A DNA stretch of 64,000 nucleotides from Metopolophium dirhodum (GCF_019925205.1 NC_083568.1:5694237-5758236); one strand, 5' to 3'; shown: positions 24,468 through 37,541, counted from the first letter of the stretch. Notes: generated by a model from the letters alone, not told the origin. A program made the numbers and translations.

Positions 24468-25400
24468 GATTCTGAGCGGAGAGATGAATGTATTGATTTT
24501 ACACTGATGTGTGTGTGTGTGTGTGTGTTTTTATTTTAATTACAATTATATTTTATTTTTTGTGCCTGTCATCAAGTTTTAGGGCAGTAAAAGTGCTTAG
24601 ATTTTCTTCGACAGTATTTTCTCTCATGGGAAAGTGAATCTAGTTGGTACTTGGGTGGGGGAGGCCAAAAGTAAAAATTTTTCAGTAGTTTTCAAAAGCG
24701 CCGTGAAAAACAAAATCAAAATTAATAAAAAACGGACATTTTTAACGAAAATCGATTTTTTTTCGGTGTAACTCTAAAACGATGTAGACACATGAAATTT
24801 TGTTTTGAATGTTAATATTAGCATTTTCTATATGCCACAAAGTTTTCAAAATATTTTGAGCTATTTACGGACATTTTCATTTTCCAATTTTTTAAATCTT
24901 TTATTCTATAGTCTATACATATCAATAAAATTGTATTTGTTGGGTAAAAAAGCTTGAAAATTTAATAGAAGGCTCGTGATATATTGTTTCAAAGACACGG
25001 GAAAAATATTAAAAAGGCCCATTTTTTTTATAAGCATTTTAAGTTTAAATATAGACAAAATACGTAAAATTTACAAAAATGTGCATATAAAAATTTTTCT
25101 ATTCAAATCTAAGATTTGAAATTGTAATACGCAAGATTTCTCATTAGGTTGTCTACTTTTATAAAAAAAAAATGTCTACAAGCAAATCAAATTAAATTTT
25201 TATTACCTTTTACTTAAACCTTGTGAACTTTCATATATTTAACTCGATTCCTCGTGTAGAGATTTTGTTTATCTTGTTGTAATTCAAAAACGAATAAATG
25301 TAGATACATGAAAATTTCACTAAATGTTTATATTTTCACTTTCTATACACAATAACATTTTGAAAATATTTTGAATCTTTTTGAGCTGCTACCGGTCCAG
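24468..25400. repeat. AT-rich interspersed repeat, unclassified
   Basis: It starts at GATTCTGAGCGGAGAGATGA, then has a (GT)n run at about 24510-24528 and long AT-rich DNA. It contains an internal direct duplication: 24765-24861 and 25275-25378 share the order ...GTAGA-ACATGAAA..., ...TATTTTCACTTTCTAT or the equivalent, and TTTTGAAAATATTTTGA-like endings. I recall similar sequence as widespread in aphid genomes, but I cannot check copy number here. No terminal repeats or coding frame were identified, so the class and both borders are uncertain. Confidence 0.45.
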
Positions 25401-25514
25401 TACTCGATTCGTCGTCTAGTTGAAGGGTTTTCGATGAGTCACCCGAAAACTGTACTGCATAAAACAAAAGGCCCTCTAGATCCCCGATAGTCGGCTTCTC
25501 ATCAATGTCAATAT

Positions 25515-25698
25515 CAAAATAACGAAACGACCCACGAAATCGAAACCATCATTAAAGACGCCTTAGACAAAATCATGGACAACATCGATTATCCGAACTG
25601 ATGGAAAAAAAACAAAGACGAATCGACGTTTTTCATGATATTTTGTCTAAGACGTCTTTAATGTTGGTTTGGACTTCGTGGGTCGTTTCGTTATTTTG
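25515..25698. repeat. Inverted duplication (hairpin) of a short coding-like segment
   Basis: The left arm 25515-25590 and the right arm 25621-25698 are imperfect reverse complements around a 30-bp loop. Both arms, read outward to inward, begin CAAAATAACGAAACGACC and translate as QNNETTHE followed by two related versions of a helix-like segment (IKDALDKI and IKDVLDKI). The right arm belongs to a complete 25-residue minus-strand frame, 25633-25710, which starts MAES. The left arm has no in-frame ATG and ends after DNIDYPN. The four non-gap substitutions in the shared codons all change the amino acid. Confidence 0.8.
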
Positions 25699-25710
25699 TG
25701 ATTCAGCCAT
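25633..25710 (-). CDS. Short frame (25 codons) on the hairpin right arm, doubtful
   Basis: The minus-strand frame starts MAESQNNETTHE and ends LDKIS followed by TGA. The ATG context (GAAAATGG) is favourable. It may be a fragment of a first exon captured in an inverted duplication, or part of a mobile element. No family is recognised. Confidence 0.15.
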   Translation of the reverse strand: MAESQNNETTHEVQTNIKDVLDKIS

Positions 25711-27226
25711 TTTCACAGGTAAATTTTTCGCGTATAATTAGTCAGAATAAATATTGCGAATGAGCCGATTCCGAATTTCGTCCTTGGCCGTCGCCGATAA
25801 TTTAAAAAAAAACATCGTTTATTAGCAGCCAGCAAGCATAAACCATCGTGTTATTATTAATCGACCGGCAGCATCATCGACTGGATTTCGGGCCCGTTTT
25901 TTTTTCCAAAACACCATTATTTTTATCATTATTGATGTACCAATACTGTACTTACGTTATAACGCAGTGGTTTACTATTTTTTAAACTTATAATGTGTAT
26001 ATTATACAGAGTGGGCCACAGCGTTTTTCCACGAGTTTTGTGTACAGGAAACTGGAAAACGAGGTGGCCCGTCCCCATCGTACTATACTGCAGTTGTACG
26101 TACCTATTTATAAAAGAAATACCTACCTATACTTCCGTTCTTTGTAACCTGCACGATAATTGCGTTTTACTATACGTTTTCAATTTATAACGAAATTCTT
26201 CGATTTAATATGCCACCGTAAAGACACATCACTTTTTATGGTTACACTGACGCCGTGAAACGTATATACTTACAATAATTTGTAACCATAATTCGTGGAC
26301 GACCTCAGACATAGAGGGATAGTTATTGTTAAAAGACGCCAAAAATATTTTGGTAATCACAAATTATCGCAATTATTTAGACTCTATCGTCATTAAACTT
26401 GTATAAAATGTATAATAATATGAAATAGGCGTATACCAGCTATACTTCTACGTTGTCTGCGTGCGTATTGCAATATTAGAATAAAAAAAAAAAAAACACT
26501 AACGGTAATAAAATAATAATACAAAGAGTAATATAACGCGACTCTCACGGCCACTCCCCTGTTCTTATGCCAATATCGTAAAATAAAATATATTCAATCG
26601 AATAAAACTATAAAATCACATAGTTGAATTACCTATAAGATATTCATTTTAAACATTTCCGTCAATCATTATTACGAAACCAATTTACTATTTTCAAGCA
26701 TCTAACGCGTATTATTCATGATCGAATAATTATATAACACAGTAAAAACACAATAAACTCAGTTTGTTAACAACCCCCCCCCCCCCCTCCGCAGTGTCCT
26801 AATGTTGCGCGAGTGCAATCGAATTTATTGATTCATATCGCCATTACTCCGTGTATTAATTATATCATTATTATGATTAATGCAATTTTATTGTAATTGT
26901 TCAAGTGCAAAAGACGACGGCGAATGAAATTCAATTATATTGTTGTTATTGCAATATATTATTATCATATTTTGTATTTTGTTTTTTTTGTCTATAATAT
27001 GTCCTTAATATCACTCTCGTAAGAACGATGATCACCATAAGTGCGGGTTTGGTTGAAAATTAAAAAAAATGTCATCTGAAAATAATATGTTGTATTTTTC
27101 AATTATTAAAATTTATATTTGATTTCGCCTTTAATAACATTACAGTCTCCTGACTTCTATCTACAACACAATCGGAACCGGCTCATACTTTTCGCACGTG
27201 CAGTGAAGACAATCAACGGGATTTAA
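25711..27226. other. Non-coding stretch
   Basis: Mixed AT-rich DNA. It contains a C-rich homopolymer at about 26776-26789 and a long A-run near 26490. No coding sequence or repeat family was recognised. Confidence 0.45.
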
Positions 27227-27510
27227 ACCCGCAATATTGTTTTTCGAACGTCTTTAATCGAATTAATTTTTAAAACTCGTAAGAGCGCAAGACGAGCAGC
27301 AGATGAAATTAATGTTAGCAACGACACCGTTCGCTTAATGAAATCTGCAAGGTTCGGCAATGATCCCAATATCATGTAAAATTAGCTTAAGATATTGCGA
27401 AATAAGTACACAAAAACAGTCATTTGCCGGGTAACGTCTGGACGAGATCAGTTCAAACGTACTTAGTATGGACGAAAAATTTCGTTCGACCTTCTTTTTT
27501 CTCAACGGAA
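27227..27510 (+). pseudogene. Decayed mariner/IS630-like transposase fragment
   Basis: A 50-codon open stretch (27227-27376) contains KTRKSARRAADEINVSNDTV, which resembles the helix-turn-helix of Tc1/mariner-type transposases (R-A-A-x-E-x-x-V-S-x-x-T-V-R). After a stop and a frame change, a second stretch from about 27435 reads RLDEISSNVLSMDEKFRS, where MDEKF resembles the motif around the first catalytic aspartate (T/S-D-E-K-x-F). Both pieces lie in the right order but much too close together for an intact protein, and the frame is broken. The evidence is motif resemblance only. Confidence 0.35.
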
Positions 27511-30500
27511 CAATAATGTAATATAGAAATAAAAACTAATTTTCGTCGCCCGGCCGTGATAATAAATAGGATTTCGACAGCACGATAGTGTTTACGAAAT
27601 TGAACCGATTATATTGTGTTCACGATTTTCCAAACGGTTAGAGAATATAATTTTTAATGTCATACTCTTTTCAATTTACTCGTCATTTAATAGCTTTTAA
27701 TACCATGAAACGTACCATTAAATTCGTATTTTCGGTGAACGTACGTACGGCGAAATGTCAATGTCGTTCATTATGTTGTATACACACAATTTGCATTTAA
27801 TGATTTGACTTTCAAAGACTTATAGCCGTGTACAACACTCTACCGAGCTATCCATCAATTCACTAGCAACGTTCCGACTGTATATAACATTATAATATAG
27901 GAAAATATAAAAAAAAAACCTTTGAAAATCTCTCGATTTCATTACAACAAATACAGCAGTAGGTACAATATTATAAATTTGACGTCTTATTGTGTATATA
28001 ATATTAAATATAATATGTGACATAAAGATTGTGCTGTCGAATTTCTCGGATATTATATCTACCCAAATCCGGTTTAACGATCCACCTGGATATATGCTTA
28101 CCCCTTAAACTCAATTCGGTCGTCTTTAAAAAAAGGTCTAATATATTCTTATATATTATAATATAATATATATATATACCTAAATAGCTAAAAATAATTT
28201 ATTTATAAGATGTCTCTTTTTAAAGTACGTGACTATCAATTTGTTTGAAACGCGTATATACCTGCGGCAGCTGTTGTTATCAGTTTTATTATTACTATTA
28301 TTATTATTATTTTTTTTTTTAATGTACAATACCTATAATACTATGAAAAATATTACAAAACCGTATAAAGTCGCATAAAAGGTTTTTTATTCGTATAATA
28401 CTATAATAGAATATAGGTTATAGGCAATTTAGATGTAGTGCGTGTGATGACGAATATATTATATTATACTTCATAATATATAATATGACATTCGCTATGA
28501 CGCGGAGCACATCACGCGTTGATAAACTTCGATAAAAAAAAAAAATTATGGTCCATGATATCCGCCCCGAAACGAGGGCACACGAGCTGTACCAAAAATG
28601 TTCGGTGCTCGATTTCCAATAAAGCATTTTGTACTTTGGCTGTCGCTCTAATCAATAAAGTATATGTATGTTGGGCGACGCTGGGTACCGATATATTATA
28701 CATACGCACACATACATTATATATACGCGTTTTATCTCTAGCCGTAAATAAATATCGTAAAAAACCCATATAAGATACTAAAGTATACTATCTTTCTTAG
28801 TTTAAATGGTACTTGCAGCGAAGTTCAACGATTTATTTCCCGTGATGGGAAGCGCGCAAAACGAAATGCGTGTCACGCCGCCGTTTCGGGCACAATGCGC
28901 GCGACTGTTGGAAATCGCCAGAGTGACAGATCGCTTTTGGCCAATGCCAAGTTTAGGCTGCAGCTTTTGCCGATCCAAAGTTTATCCCGTGAATTAATGT
29001 CTAAAAACACAGACGAGATGCGAATGCGATAAGTGCGATAATGCGATTTTGCGCAAATTTTACAAAAGAACATTTTACAACTGAAATTTATCAAAAGTTA
29101 AAGGAAACCGCAGTTGTTCTGACGCATTCGCCTTCAGGTTGGTTTTTTTTATCACCATAAATAGTAGACATGCCGCGCGTTTCAAAAACAACATTAATCG
29201 CACGACGATTTGCCCGGATTCGCGCGAGGGGAACATATCATATTATTATGTATATAGCGTTTCTCGTTGACCGTGCAAACAAGAAAAATTTAATTCGTTT
29301 CCAAAAAATCAATTCGACGTGCATATATGTATATAAGCTTCCTTTGTGTTTTAAATATAATTTGACTTGTACAATGTGCATGCTTTACACAACTAGAGCT
29401 TCGGCGGGAGACTTGTAGTGATTCGAACAACACTTACAAATATTTAACGAGTCCGCATAACTCGAAACCGTTTTACGAGTGTGACTTATGGGAGTGACTG
29501 TTTTCAAATTGGCTTTTTTTTTTCTTGGAGAAAAAAGTCATTCCGACCAACACAAACACTACGGAACCCTATCGATTTACCATTTTTCTCCGCGCAACTC
29601 CCCCTTTTCCGCCCGAATGTCAGCTGCCGCGGATTTCCAGCCACGCAACAAACGCTCAATTCACACGGCTGGTTATAACTTATATTCCGAGCTGGTGTGC
29701 GGAGGGGTGCACTCACACATAATATACATGTATAGTGTGTGTGTGTGTGTGTATGTGTTCGTATATATACGCGTGGACGGGAGACAAATGTTTTTAATGA
29801 ACGCTCTGGGTCGGCTTGGTATTTTGCCTTTTGTTTTGCAGTCGAACAGAGTGCGAGTGTATACACGGCAATGGCGAGAAAGAGAGAGAAGGAACGACGG
29901 AGGGAGACGACGGGGGGCAGATAGAAACAGATAGAGTCGGAGGGCGATAGAAGGGGAAGGAGTGAGAGGGACGGTGTAATATTTTTCTGGGGTTCATGTA
30001 TAGGCGGTCGGAGGGTTGTGGAGATGGGGAGGCGTTCATTAAAAAGTATTGGTATCCACCAGGGTGTGATTTCGAAGGACCACTTGTTTTCCCGCTATAT
30101 CGTTTACACGGTCTCCCCGTGGTTTTGCATCGTTACCCGGTCTTCCGGATCAATATCACGCAAGCTCGTGTACACATATACCGCGGCGACCATCAAAAGT
30201 TCTCTCCCGGCCCGTTTGCACGCAACCCGCCCGAGCTGCATTATATTATTATCTGGTTATGAAATTCGCGTCGAACGGTTTCGTCGAATGTGTAAACCTA
30301 CGCGAATGGTATCGCCGCACGTCACCTGACGTTTGCGCGTGCGTGTCTGAAAATTGATAACCGAACACGCGATACTACGTGAGTTATAAAATATATAATA
30401 TACAATATATTATTATCATAACATTGACGTATTGTGTACATGTATATAGTACATTACGAACGTTTCGTATAATATTATTATCATGCACGTCGCGCACATA

Positions 30501-31454
30501 CGGTTTATAATATTATTGGCGTTCCAAGTGCCACACACAAACCATTCCGGGGGCGTTATTAAATCAGACGTGTCCCGGTGAACAGCGACGACGACGACGA
30601 CGACGACTACGACGAGGGACGTCTAGTGACACGCGGGGAAGGAGGGAGAGTATTGTTTTATTGTACGATAATAATGCGAGGGTGTGAAAAGCTGCGTGTA
30701 GCGGTATAAACTTTGCGATAGACTGACGATAAGACCAGATGGCTTTCCGGCTGAAAGGTTTCGCGGGAACGTGCGGAAAACCATTGGTTGATGGAACCCA
30801 TTATATTATTATAACGCAACGATAATCGTACGACTGTGCAGAACAGCTGGGGGGGGATGTGTCGGAGTCGCATTGTAAACATTTTAGGCGATCACGGAGC
30901 AATATCCGCGTACCGTTAATCCGGAGATGTAAATATTAGAATAATTGCCGGCCGCGCGAAACCACGCTGATATAATTGGTTTGACGAGTCGGACGGACGA
31001 CTTGTAGACACAATGATGATAATAATGTACACTATATTAGGTATAGGTAGGTGTGCGTTTGACGATTTTTCAAAATACTCGTGTCCGATGCATGTGTCAG
31101 TCGTTTGAATAACGCGGCAAGCAGAGTTGTTTTCAACGGTATACCTACGTCCTATTTATATTTTGAGGAAAATTTTAACGAACTGGGACGCATGAACGAC
31201 TTGTCTCGGAGTCCACAGGGCATGACTGACAGCGGAGTAAAGGACACACTTGGAAGTTGTGACGTTTCTAATTTTAACATTGTGCTTAGCATTTCGAACA
31301 GAACAGTCTTAAATCGACCGAGTCAAAAGACTGCCGCCGTAGTTGTACAATATTAATGTATTACTCTGAAACCACTCTACATAGGTATTGTATATTTTTG
31401 GACGATCGCCCGAGAACCGTCTAGTTGTATAATACTCACTGATGCATCAGTATA
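27511..31454. other. Non-coding stretch with CpG-rich DNA from about 29400
   Basis: AT-rich until about 28500, then CpG-rich patches. Simple repeats include (GT)n near 29736-29752, a GA-rich purine tract at about 29875-29965 and (GAC)n at 30587-30607. Open frames at 28512-28769 (minus) and 28806-28997 (plus) look partly protein-like but match nothing I know and have no splice support. Confidence 0.45.
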
Positions 31455-32332
31455 ATGATACTTTCAGAGGTTTATTTACACACGTTCCTCGTCGTGTTCG
31501 GATACGTCTTTAAACGTTTAACTATTTTTTTTTCTTTCATAGAACACCGTGAAAACACTCTTATAGAAGGTATTTCATTATTGAATGAAAAAAAAACTTT
31601 GGTGGTGACTGACCTTGACTCTGCAGCAAATCTCCGACGAATAGATCACGACACAAATTACAGTTGTAAGTATTATTTCAAAAACACTGAAAATATTGCC
31701 AGGCCAGCTTAAGAAATCCCCGAAAAAAAAATTAATAGACTGCACAACAATACATTTTACGCTTTAGTAATTGTACATACACTGGAAAAGGATTTATTAG
31801 CAACTGTATATTATATATTTTTATAAAATAAAAAATGTGTTTGGAAATGGAAACAGCAGAATCGACTTAAAATGTGTTTAGAAATACGATATTACGATGA
31901 ATTTAAATTTAAAATATTGTGATAATTTGTTTTAAACTTTTGTTGCATTTTTGGTAATTTTTGTGTATTATTGTATATAATATATTTAATACACTTACTA
32001 AAATGTTTATGAGAAATATATTGGTATTGTCTCATTAGAATTTACGATGTTACATATTCTTTATATACCTATATAAACATGATTTTATTTTCATCTTTAT
32101 CAACATACAATTATCTAGATAACTCTGAAGTATGACGGAAAATATTTTTTTGTACAATATAATCCATATTATTATTTAATTTTTAGCATACCTTATTAAT
32201 TTGCCAAATGGTTATATTATATTTTGTATAACTTGTATACTGTTCTATTTATTAGTCTACAATTATTCAAAGGTATGCTATAGAAGTATAGAATCCTATC
32301 ACTGCAAGTCGGCGAGGGATGCGATCATGTGA
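31455..32332 (+). CDS. Candidate two-exon small membrane protein, hypothetical
   Basis: Exon 1 is 31455-31665, the intron 31666-32186 and exon 2 32187-32332, giving 118 residues ending at TGA. The donor is TACAGTT followed by GTAAGTATT, a near-ideal consensus, and the acceptor is ATTTAATTTTTAG. The single T left over from exon 1 and CA from exon 2 restore a serine codon. Residues about 8-30 are hydrophobic and exon 2 encodes a clear membrane segment (YIIFCITCILFYLLVYNY). An equally good acceptor (TTTTTTTTTCTTTCATAG) sits at 31542, so the true first part may be an internal 123-nt exon, 31543-31665, starting HRENTLIEG, joined to an unseen upstream exon in phase 1. I do not recognise the protein. 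AT-rich DNA easily yields hydrophobic frames, so this remains tentative. Confidence 0.3.
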
Positions 32333-32893
32333 AAACGGCGTGGAGAACTAAATCCGAAGTGCTAACGAATAACTGTCGCAATAATAATATTATCGTTTCG
32401 TCGATGATCCGTGTATACATACCTATATAATACGGCGGCGAAAAGGGAGAATAATCACTGCGCTAAAACGGCCGCCACGTCGCCCGGTAATTATTTAAAT
32501 ATTATAGTTTCCGGTGCCGGCATCGCGTCGTATAATAGATAGGTATTATTACAATAATAGTATTATACGGTTGTCCGTATAACAGCTATACAGCAGCATA
32601 TTGTGTTGCGCGCACTCTCTCGCCGAGTAGTCTCGCGCCCACGCAGCAATAATACGAAACAGCGCCATGAAAAAAGAAATAACAACGTATCGGACGATGA
32701 CACACTGACACGGCGGAACGAAGATTTACCGATCGGCGAAACGATTAAGAGAGAAGAAAGAAATTATAAAAAAAAAAAGTCAAAAAAAAAATAAAACGCA
32801 TTACGCCAATGACCTCTTTCGACGCGTCGTCGCCGTATTAAAAAAATAATATATATACGCCATTGCGAGTGCACATAGCAATATATTATAATG

Positions 32894-33736
32894 TACAGGG
32901 TGACACCTGCGATTTGATTGATTATTAATATAAGATTTTCGAAATTTTCAAATAAACTTCGACTTGGATCTTTAAATGATTAAAAAATGTTGTACTACTT
33001 AATCCAGAAGGATCAATGTACCGCCGCGGAACTTCTGTTTTATTAAACGAGGAGGGGAGAGGGGGGGCTCGCACATTTTACCGTAAATCATTTGATGGAT
33101 AATTATTTTGAACATTTTTAATTGACTTAATTCAAAAATTTAACGAGTGGTTTTGCAGTTGTTAATCTGTTTATAAGACGTAATAAGGATAATAATGATT
33201 ATTAGTGCTTGCGAAAATGGTTTTACGAAAATATTAAATAGGTATAATATAATACCGGATATTATAGTATTTATAATTGGACCGTTTTTATAAATTATAA
33301 ATATTGACGGATTAAAATATTAATCACTACAATTTACAAATTACCGTAGCCCCCATACCTTCTATACCTGCCCATTACCATTGTGCTTAGTACCCATGGG
33401 TACACAAAAAAAAAATAATATAATATGATTTTGAATCGTCGACATTTCAGAAAACGTACCCGCCAAATAATTTGTAGTAGAAAAGTGGGAAATGCGGGGG
33501 CTATGTGCGATTGAAGAACAGAAGTTGTTGCATCTCCACGGGACACTATACCTAATAATATATAACACGATATAATATAACATTGAGCAGCGCACAGACG
33601 TCTCAATAATTTGAAAATATTGGGTGCATATAATATAAGGATATTTAAGATTTCGGCAAATAAGATTTGAATGACCGCAGCGTCGCGAAAGGAGAAATCA
33701 TATACGCCTCGATCGTGCTCGACGGATCACCCTGTA
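32894..33736. mobile_element. Possible DNA-transposon remnant with TACAGGGTGA ends
   Basis: TACAGGGTGA at 32894-32903 and its exact reverse complement TCACCCTGTA at 33727-33736 face each other 843 bp apart. TACAGGGTG-type termini occur on several insect DNA transposons. Beyond 10 bases the ends do not match well, no clean target duplication is seen and there is no transposase frame inside. They may be ends of two unrelated elements. Confidence 0.2.
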
Positions 33737-36576
33737 TATGTACATACAGGTACGTGCGCACATCGGGCAAAATCCTATCCGGCGAGCACGTCCGTCTTTT
33801 CGCGCGCGAGTACCTGCACGATGTATAATAGCGGTGCGTTTTCTTTCTTCAGCGAGTATTATAATTTATAACATATATATACCTAAGTGTCTATATTATG
33901 TACGATGTATCCAACGCTCCGTCTCTTGTTCCGGCCGGATACCGCCGGATATACGTGCCGAGTCCGTTTCGCCCGCGCGTAATCGCATATACACGGCCCG
34001 TATAGTTTAAAATTCGATTAGTGTTTGGCGGATTTTTTATTTTCGAGTGGGGGGGGGGGGGAGAGTGGGGTGGGGAGAACTCGCGCGAGGTCCGCCGAGT
34101 CGTTCGTAGGTATTTCGCTCGAATTCCCATACACCGGCGCGTAATATAATATTATCATATTGTATGATATCGCGTTATCCGCGACGTGATACGCGGCAAG
34201 TGCTGCATAATATGTAATGTCGTTATACTTACCGTCACGACGGTTCTGTGTCTCCGAGCTGAGTAATGGGTGGGTACCTAGCCAAGCACGACCATCATCC
34301 GGCCACAGTATAACCGTGATGAAGTTATAATATGCACGATAACAATATAACATACACGGTGCATGGTACAACAATAATATTATTATATTCGTCATTAAGC
34401 GCGCCCTCGGATTTCATCAGGTTTGATAATAATATGACACAGTGTATATATAACATTTATACGGTCCTATATATATACATGACGCTTTAAGTTTTTAGCG
34501 CGTGCGATACGATATCGTATTACCTACACTATATGCACATTGTTGTACGTATTATATTTTGGAGGTTAGTCGTCGTCCCGGCGCACCCGTCGGTGTTCGT
34601 TTCCACCTCCGACCAATTTCATTTTTCTGTTCCCGATTCTGAATCCACGTTCATACCCTTTCGATAATTTGACGTGAAATCGCATTTTGAAGCCTACAAC
34701 AGTGCCGTTGCGTCGTCGTCCTGCCACCTGCAGGAACCCTGCGTGTTCTCGAATAACTTTTTTTTTTTAAACACATTTCCACATTTAGGTATTATAGGTA
34801 TAACACAATCACACACGCCTATCCGGCGATCGTTTAACGCAGGCATATCCGATTCGATCGTGTCCGATATAATTATCGTTAACGAACGACATATTATAAT
34901 AATTATATTATAACCACCTATATTATATACTATTGTTATATCTATAATGGTATATATTATTAAAGCGCCTACCCGTACGGAAAGACCGCCGAAAACCGCC
35001 CGAGATCGAAAACGGCGATAAAATATTAAATCTAAACCAGTTTATCTCATTGTGAGAATGGTAAAATCTTTCGTCCGATCAACTACCATACACAATTAGT
35101 CTAATGACAGCCAATTTTGATTAGTATCTCATTAGCTGGATATATACCTACACGTAACAACACTCTACGGCTGCAGTTGTGGCTATGAGTCGGCACTATA
35201 CAATGCGCACCGGGTACGGAGATTTAACTAGCGATGTTCGAAACGACCGTACAAAACGACACGTCGTAAAAAATAAAAAAAAATACCAATGGGTTTCGTT
35301 CGTAAACAATAAGTCAATTACTGAAACGGTATTTGCTCGTGTGTGAAATGTCGTTTGTGGAAAACAGATAAAGCACGCGCCTTTCAATCATTCACAAATC
35401 ATAATCACATATACGCGTGAGGTACCTATATACACGCACGTACTTCCTACCCACCCATAAAAATTGGCGAAGGGGGGGGGGGACGTAATGTTCGACGTAG
35501 TGTTTACTGCTGCGAACAACAGCTGATTCCCGCTCTCGCGTGATTTTCAAATTCGATTTCAGCTTAATTCATCAGCTGCCTACCACTCCGACCGACGACG
35601 ACGACGACGACGACGTATCGTTTATAAGTCTGGTATTTGAATATTGTGTGTACATTTTTTTTTTCCCGAACAATTTAGACTTTTAAATTATGCAGTTTTT
35701 TTTTTGTTTTTTCGTTCTTGAGGACGGCTCTTAAGCTTCTCTGCTGTAGTAGGTACTCTTTATATAGGTAGGTATACAATACGTTCGAGTCTACCGTGTT
35801 CGGTGTGTGTGTGTGTGATACGGATGCCGACGAACGCGCGGATGTAACAAATTTAATACGTCATGCGTACTAATATAATTGTTGTATTTTTTTCCGCGAG
35901 GTGTTTGAACCGCAAACACCGAGCGATGAGTGACCGTTCATTAAGAACAACACTCTAATAACTCATGGCGTGTGATTAGATAGCCATCGTAATGAGAAAG
36001 GACGTTTAAAAACCGCTTCATTCATTATACGAAACGCACGGTTTTCAAACGAGATGTTATTGAATCGTCTTCGACAGTATATTAATATACAATAATAACA
36101 CCGAATTACTGTCATAGTACGTTTTACTCGTCGCCGCCGTCAACCCACGCACAATCGCGTCGCATTGTGCGACGGAGCTGGTTTCGTAGAACGACAACAA
36201 TGGGGGACACAAAAAAAAAAAAAACGCTTTCGAAGCGAAAAGTTTTTCGAAATTGAATGGTTTATTGTTATTCATTTGTTTGTTTTTTTTTTTTCCGACC
36301 AAAGTCATGTTATTACTGCTGTTGTAGACGCTCGATATCCGGACCAGATTCGCGGAACGCGAGGAAAGACTGCGGTGGAGGTAGACTCGCGAGTCGTGAG
36401 AACCGGCGCCGGAGTTCCGATAAATCGTATAATATTCAATATAATATCGCGTGCACTCGGATTACACGTCGGATAACAGCTGAAGCAAAATCGCTGACCA
36501 CCGACGATAAGAAAATCGTATGCACACAGACGCAATATTATAATATCATAGCCGAGTATAAATCGCTAATATAGGC

Positions 36577-36600
36577 ACGACGACGACGACGACGACGACG
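36577..36600. repeat. (GAC)n microsatellite
   Basis: Eight GAC/ACG units in a row. Similar GAC arrays lie near 30587, 35594 and 62885. Confidence 0.9.
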
Positions 36601-37306
36601 TGATCGCAGACTACACACGATCCTCCGCCGTCGAATCATATAACATGACGTACTATCGTCCATCATATTATAATATACGTATAACATTGTAACATATGAT
36701 TATAATAACGCACATATTATTATTATAATATTCGGCACGGTTGCGGTTTGGCCCGTCGTCGTGGACATCCGAATATCGCCTTCGAAGACGTTGCCTCGAG
36801 GTCGCCATTATCTATTACAGTGCTATTTTACTAAATCACGGGTCACGTACAATTATTATTATTATACGCCAAATTCCTGTAGCCTGGACGTGCGCAGTTA
36901 CAAACAGATCCGGCGATGAAGATAGTCCTTGGCGGTTGTACGGTATTGTAATATTGTATATAGTATCACGCCGTCGGAGGCCGATGTTCTTTATTATTAT
37001 ATAGATAGGCACATTAGTCATTAGTACTCTCATTATACTGATAGGGCTATCTCAGTCAAAAATTAATAAATATCGTGTTATTATTATGGTGCAATATAAA
37101 GCTTATTAATACAGTAATATTTTGGTTAGCCTTCTGAAACGCATTTAATAAGAGCCTAAACATTTACAACTTAAATATCTAATTGTATCCTGAATGTTTG
37201 TGAGACAGTTTTTAGATATAAGAATTGTAACAATAATTCTGATCATAGTAATAAACTTATAACCTTACTCGTCTTAGATGAAATATTTAGTTGTTTTTTT
37301 TTTTAT

Positions 37307-37541
37307 GGTGGCTCGGCGAGGCCCGATGGCTGCTATGAACCTTGCAATGTGATTGAGAGTAAGTAACCTCCCGGATAGGTGACCACCCGGGTTCTTAGTG
37401 GCAAAAACCTATTGCTACACAAATATTGCTAACCAACCGTTTCAACCATACCAACCTTACCAACTGTACCAATCTTAATAACCGTAATCCCTACAATAGC
37501 TAATGGAAATAGTTGCCGTGCTCAAGTTCAATAAAAAAAAA
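37307..37541 (+). mobile_element. 5S-rRNA-derived SINE, copy 2
   Basis: It aligns along its length with the copy at 23903: head GGTGGCTCGGCGAGGC, promoter segment CTCCCGGATAGGTGACCACC, and a similar body with ACCATACCAACCTTACCAAC and the end GTGCTCAAGTTCAATAAAAA. It is flanked by a 12-bp near-perfect direct repeat (37295-37306 and 37542-37553, TTTTTT[T/C]TTTAT). It is more diverged than copy 1, including a G-to-A change in the GGATGGGTGACC core. Confidence 0.8.

Larger units (their letters stand above)
32333..37294. other. Non-coding stretch with CpG-rich blocks
   Basis: CpG-rich patches (about 32440-32750, 33700-34300, 36300-36650) alternate with AT-rich DNA. There are G homopolymers at about 34050-34061 and 35471-35482 and (GAC)n at about 35594-35616 and 36577-36600. 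Apart from the outward-matching TACAGGGTG ends listed separately, no gene or mobile element was recognised. Confidence 0.45.
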
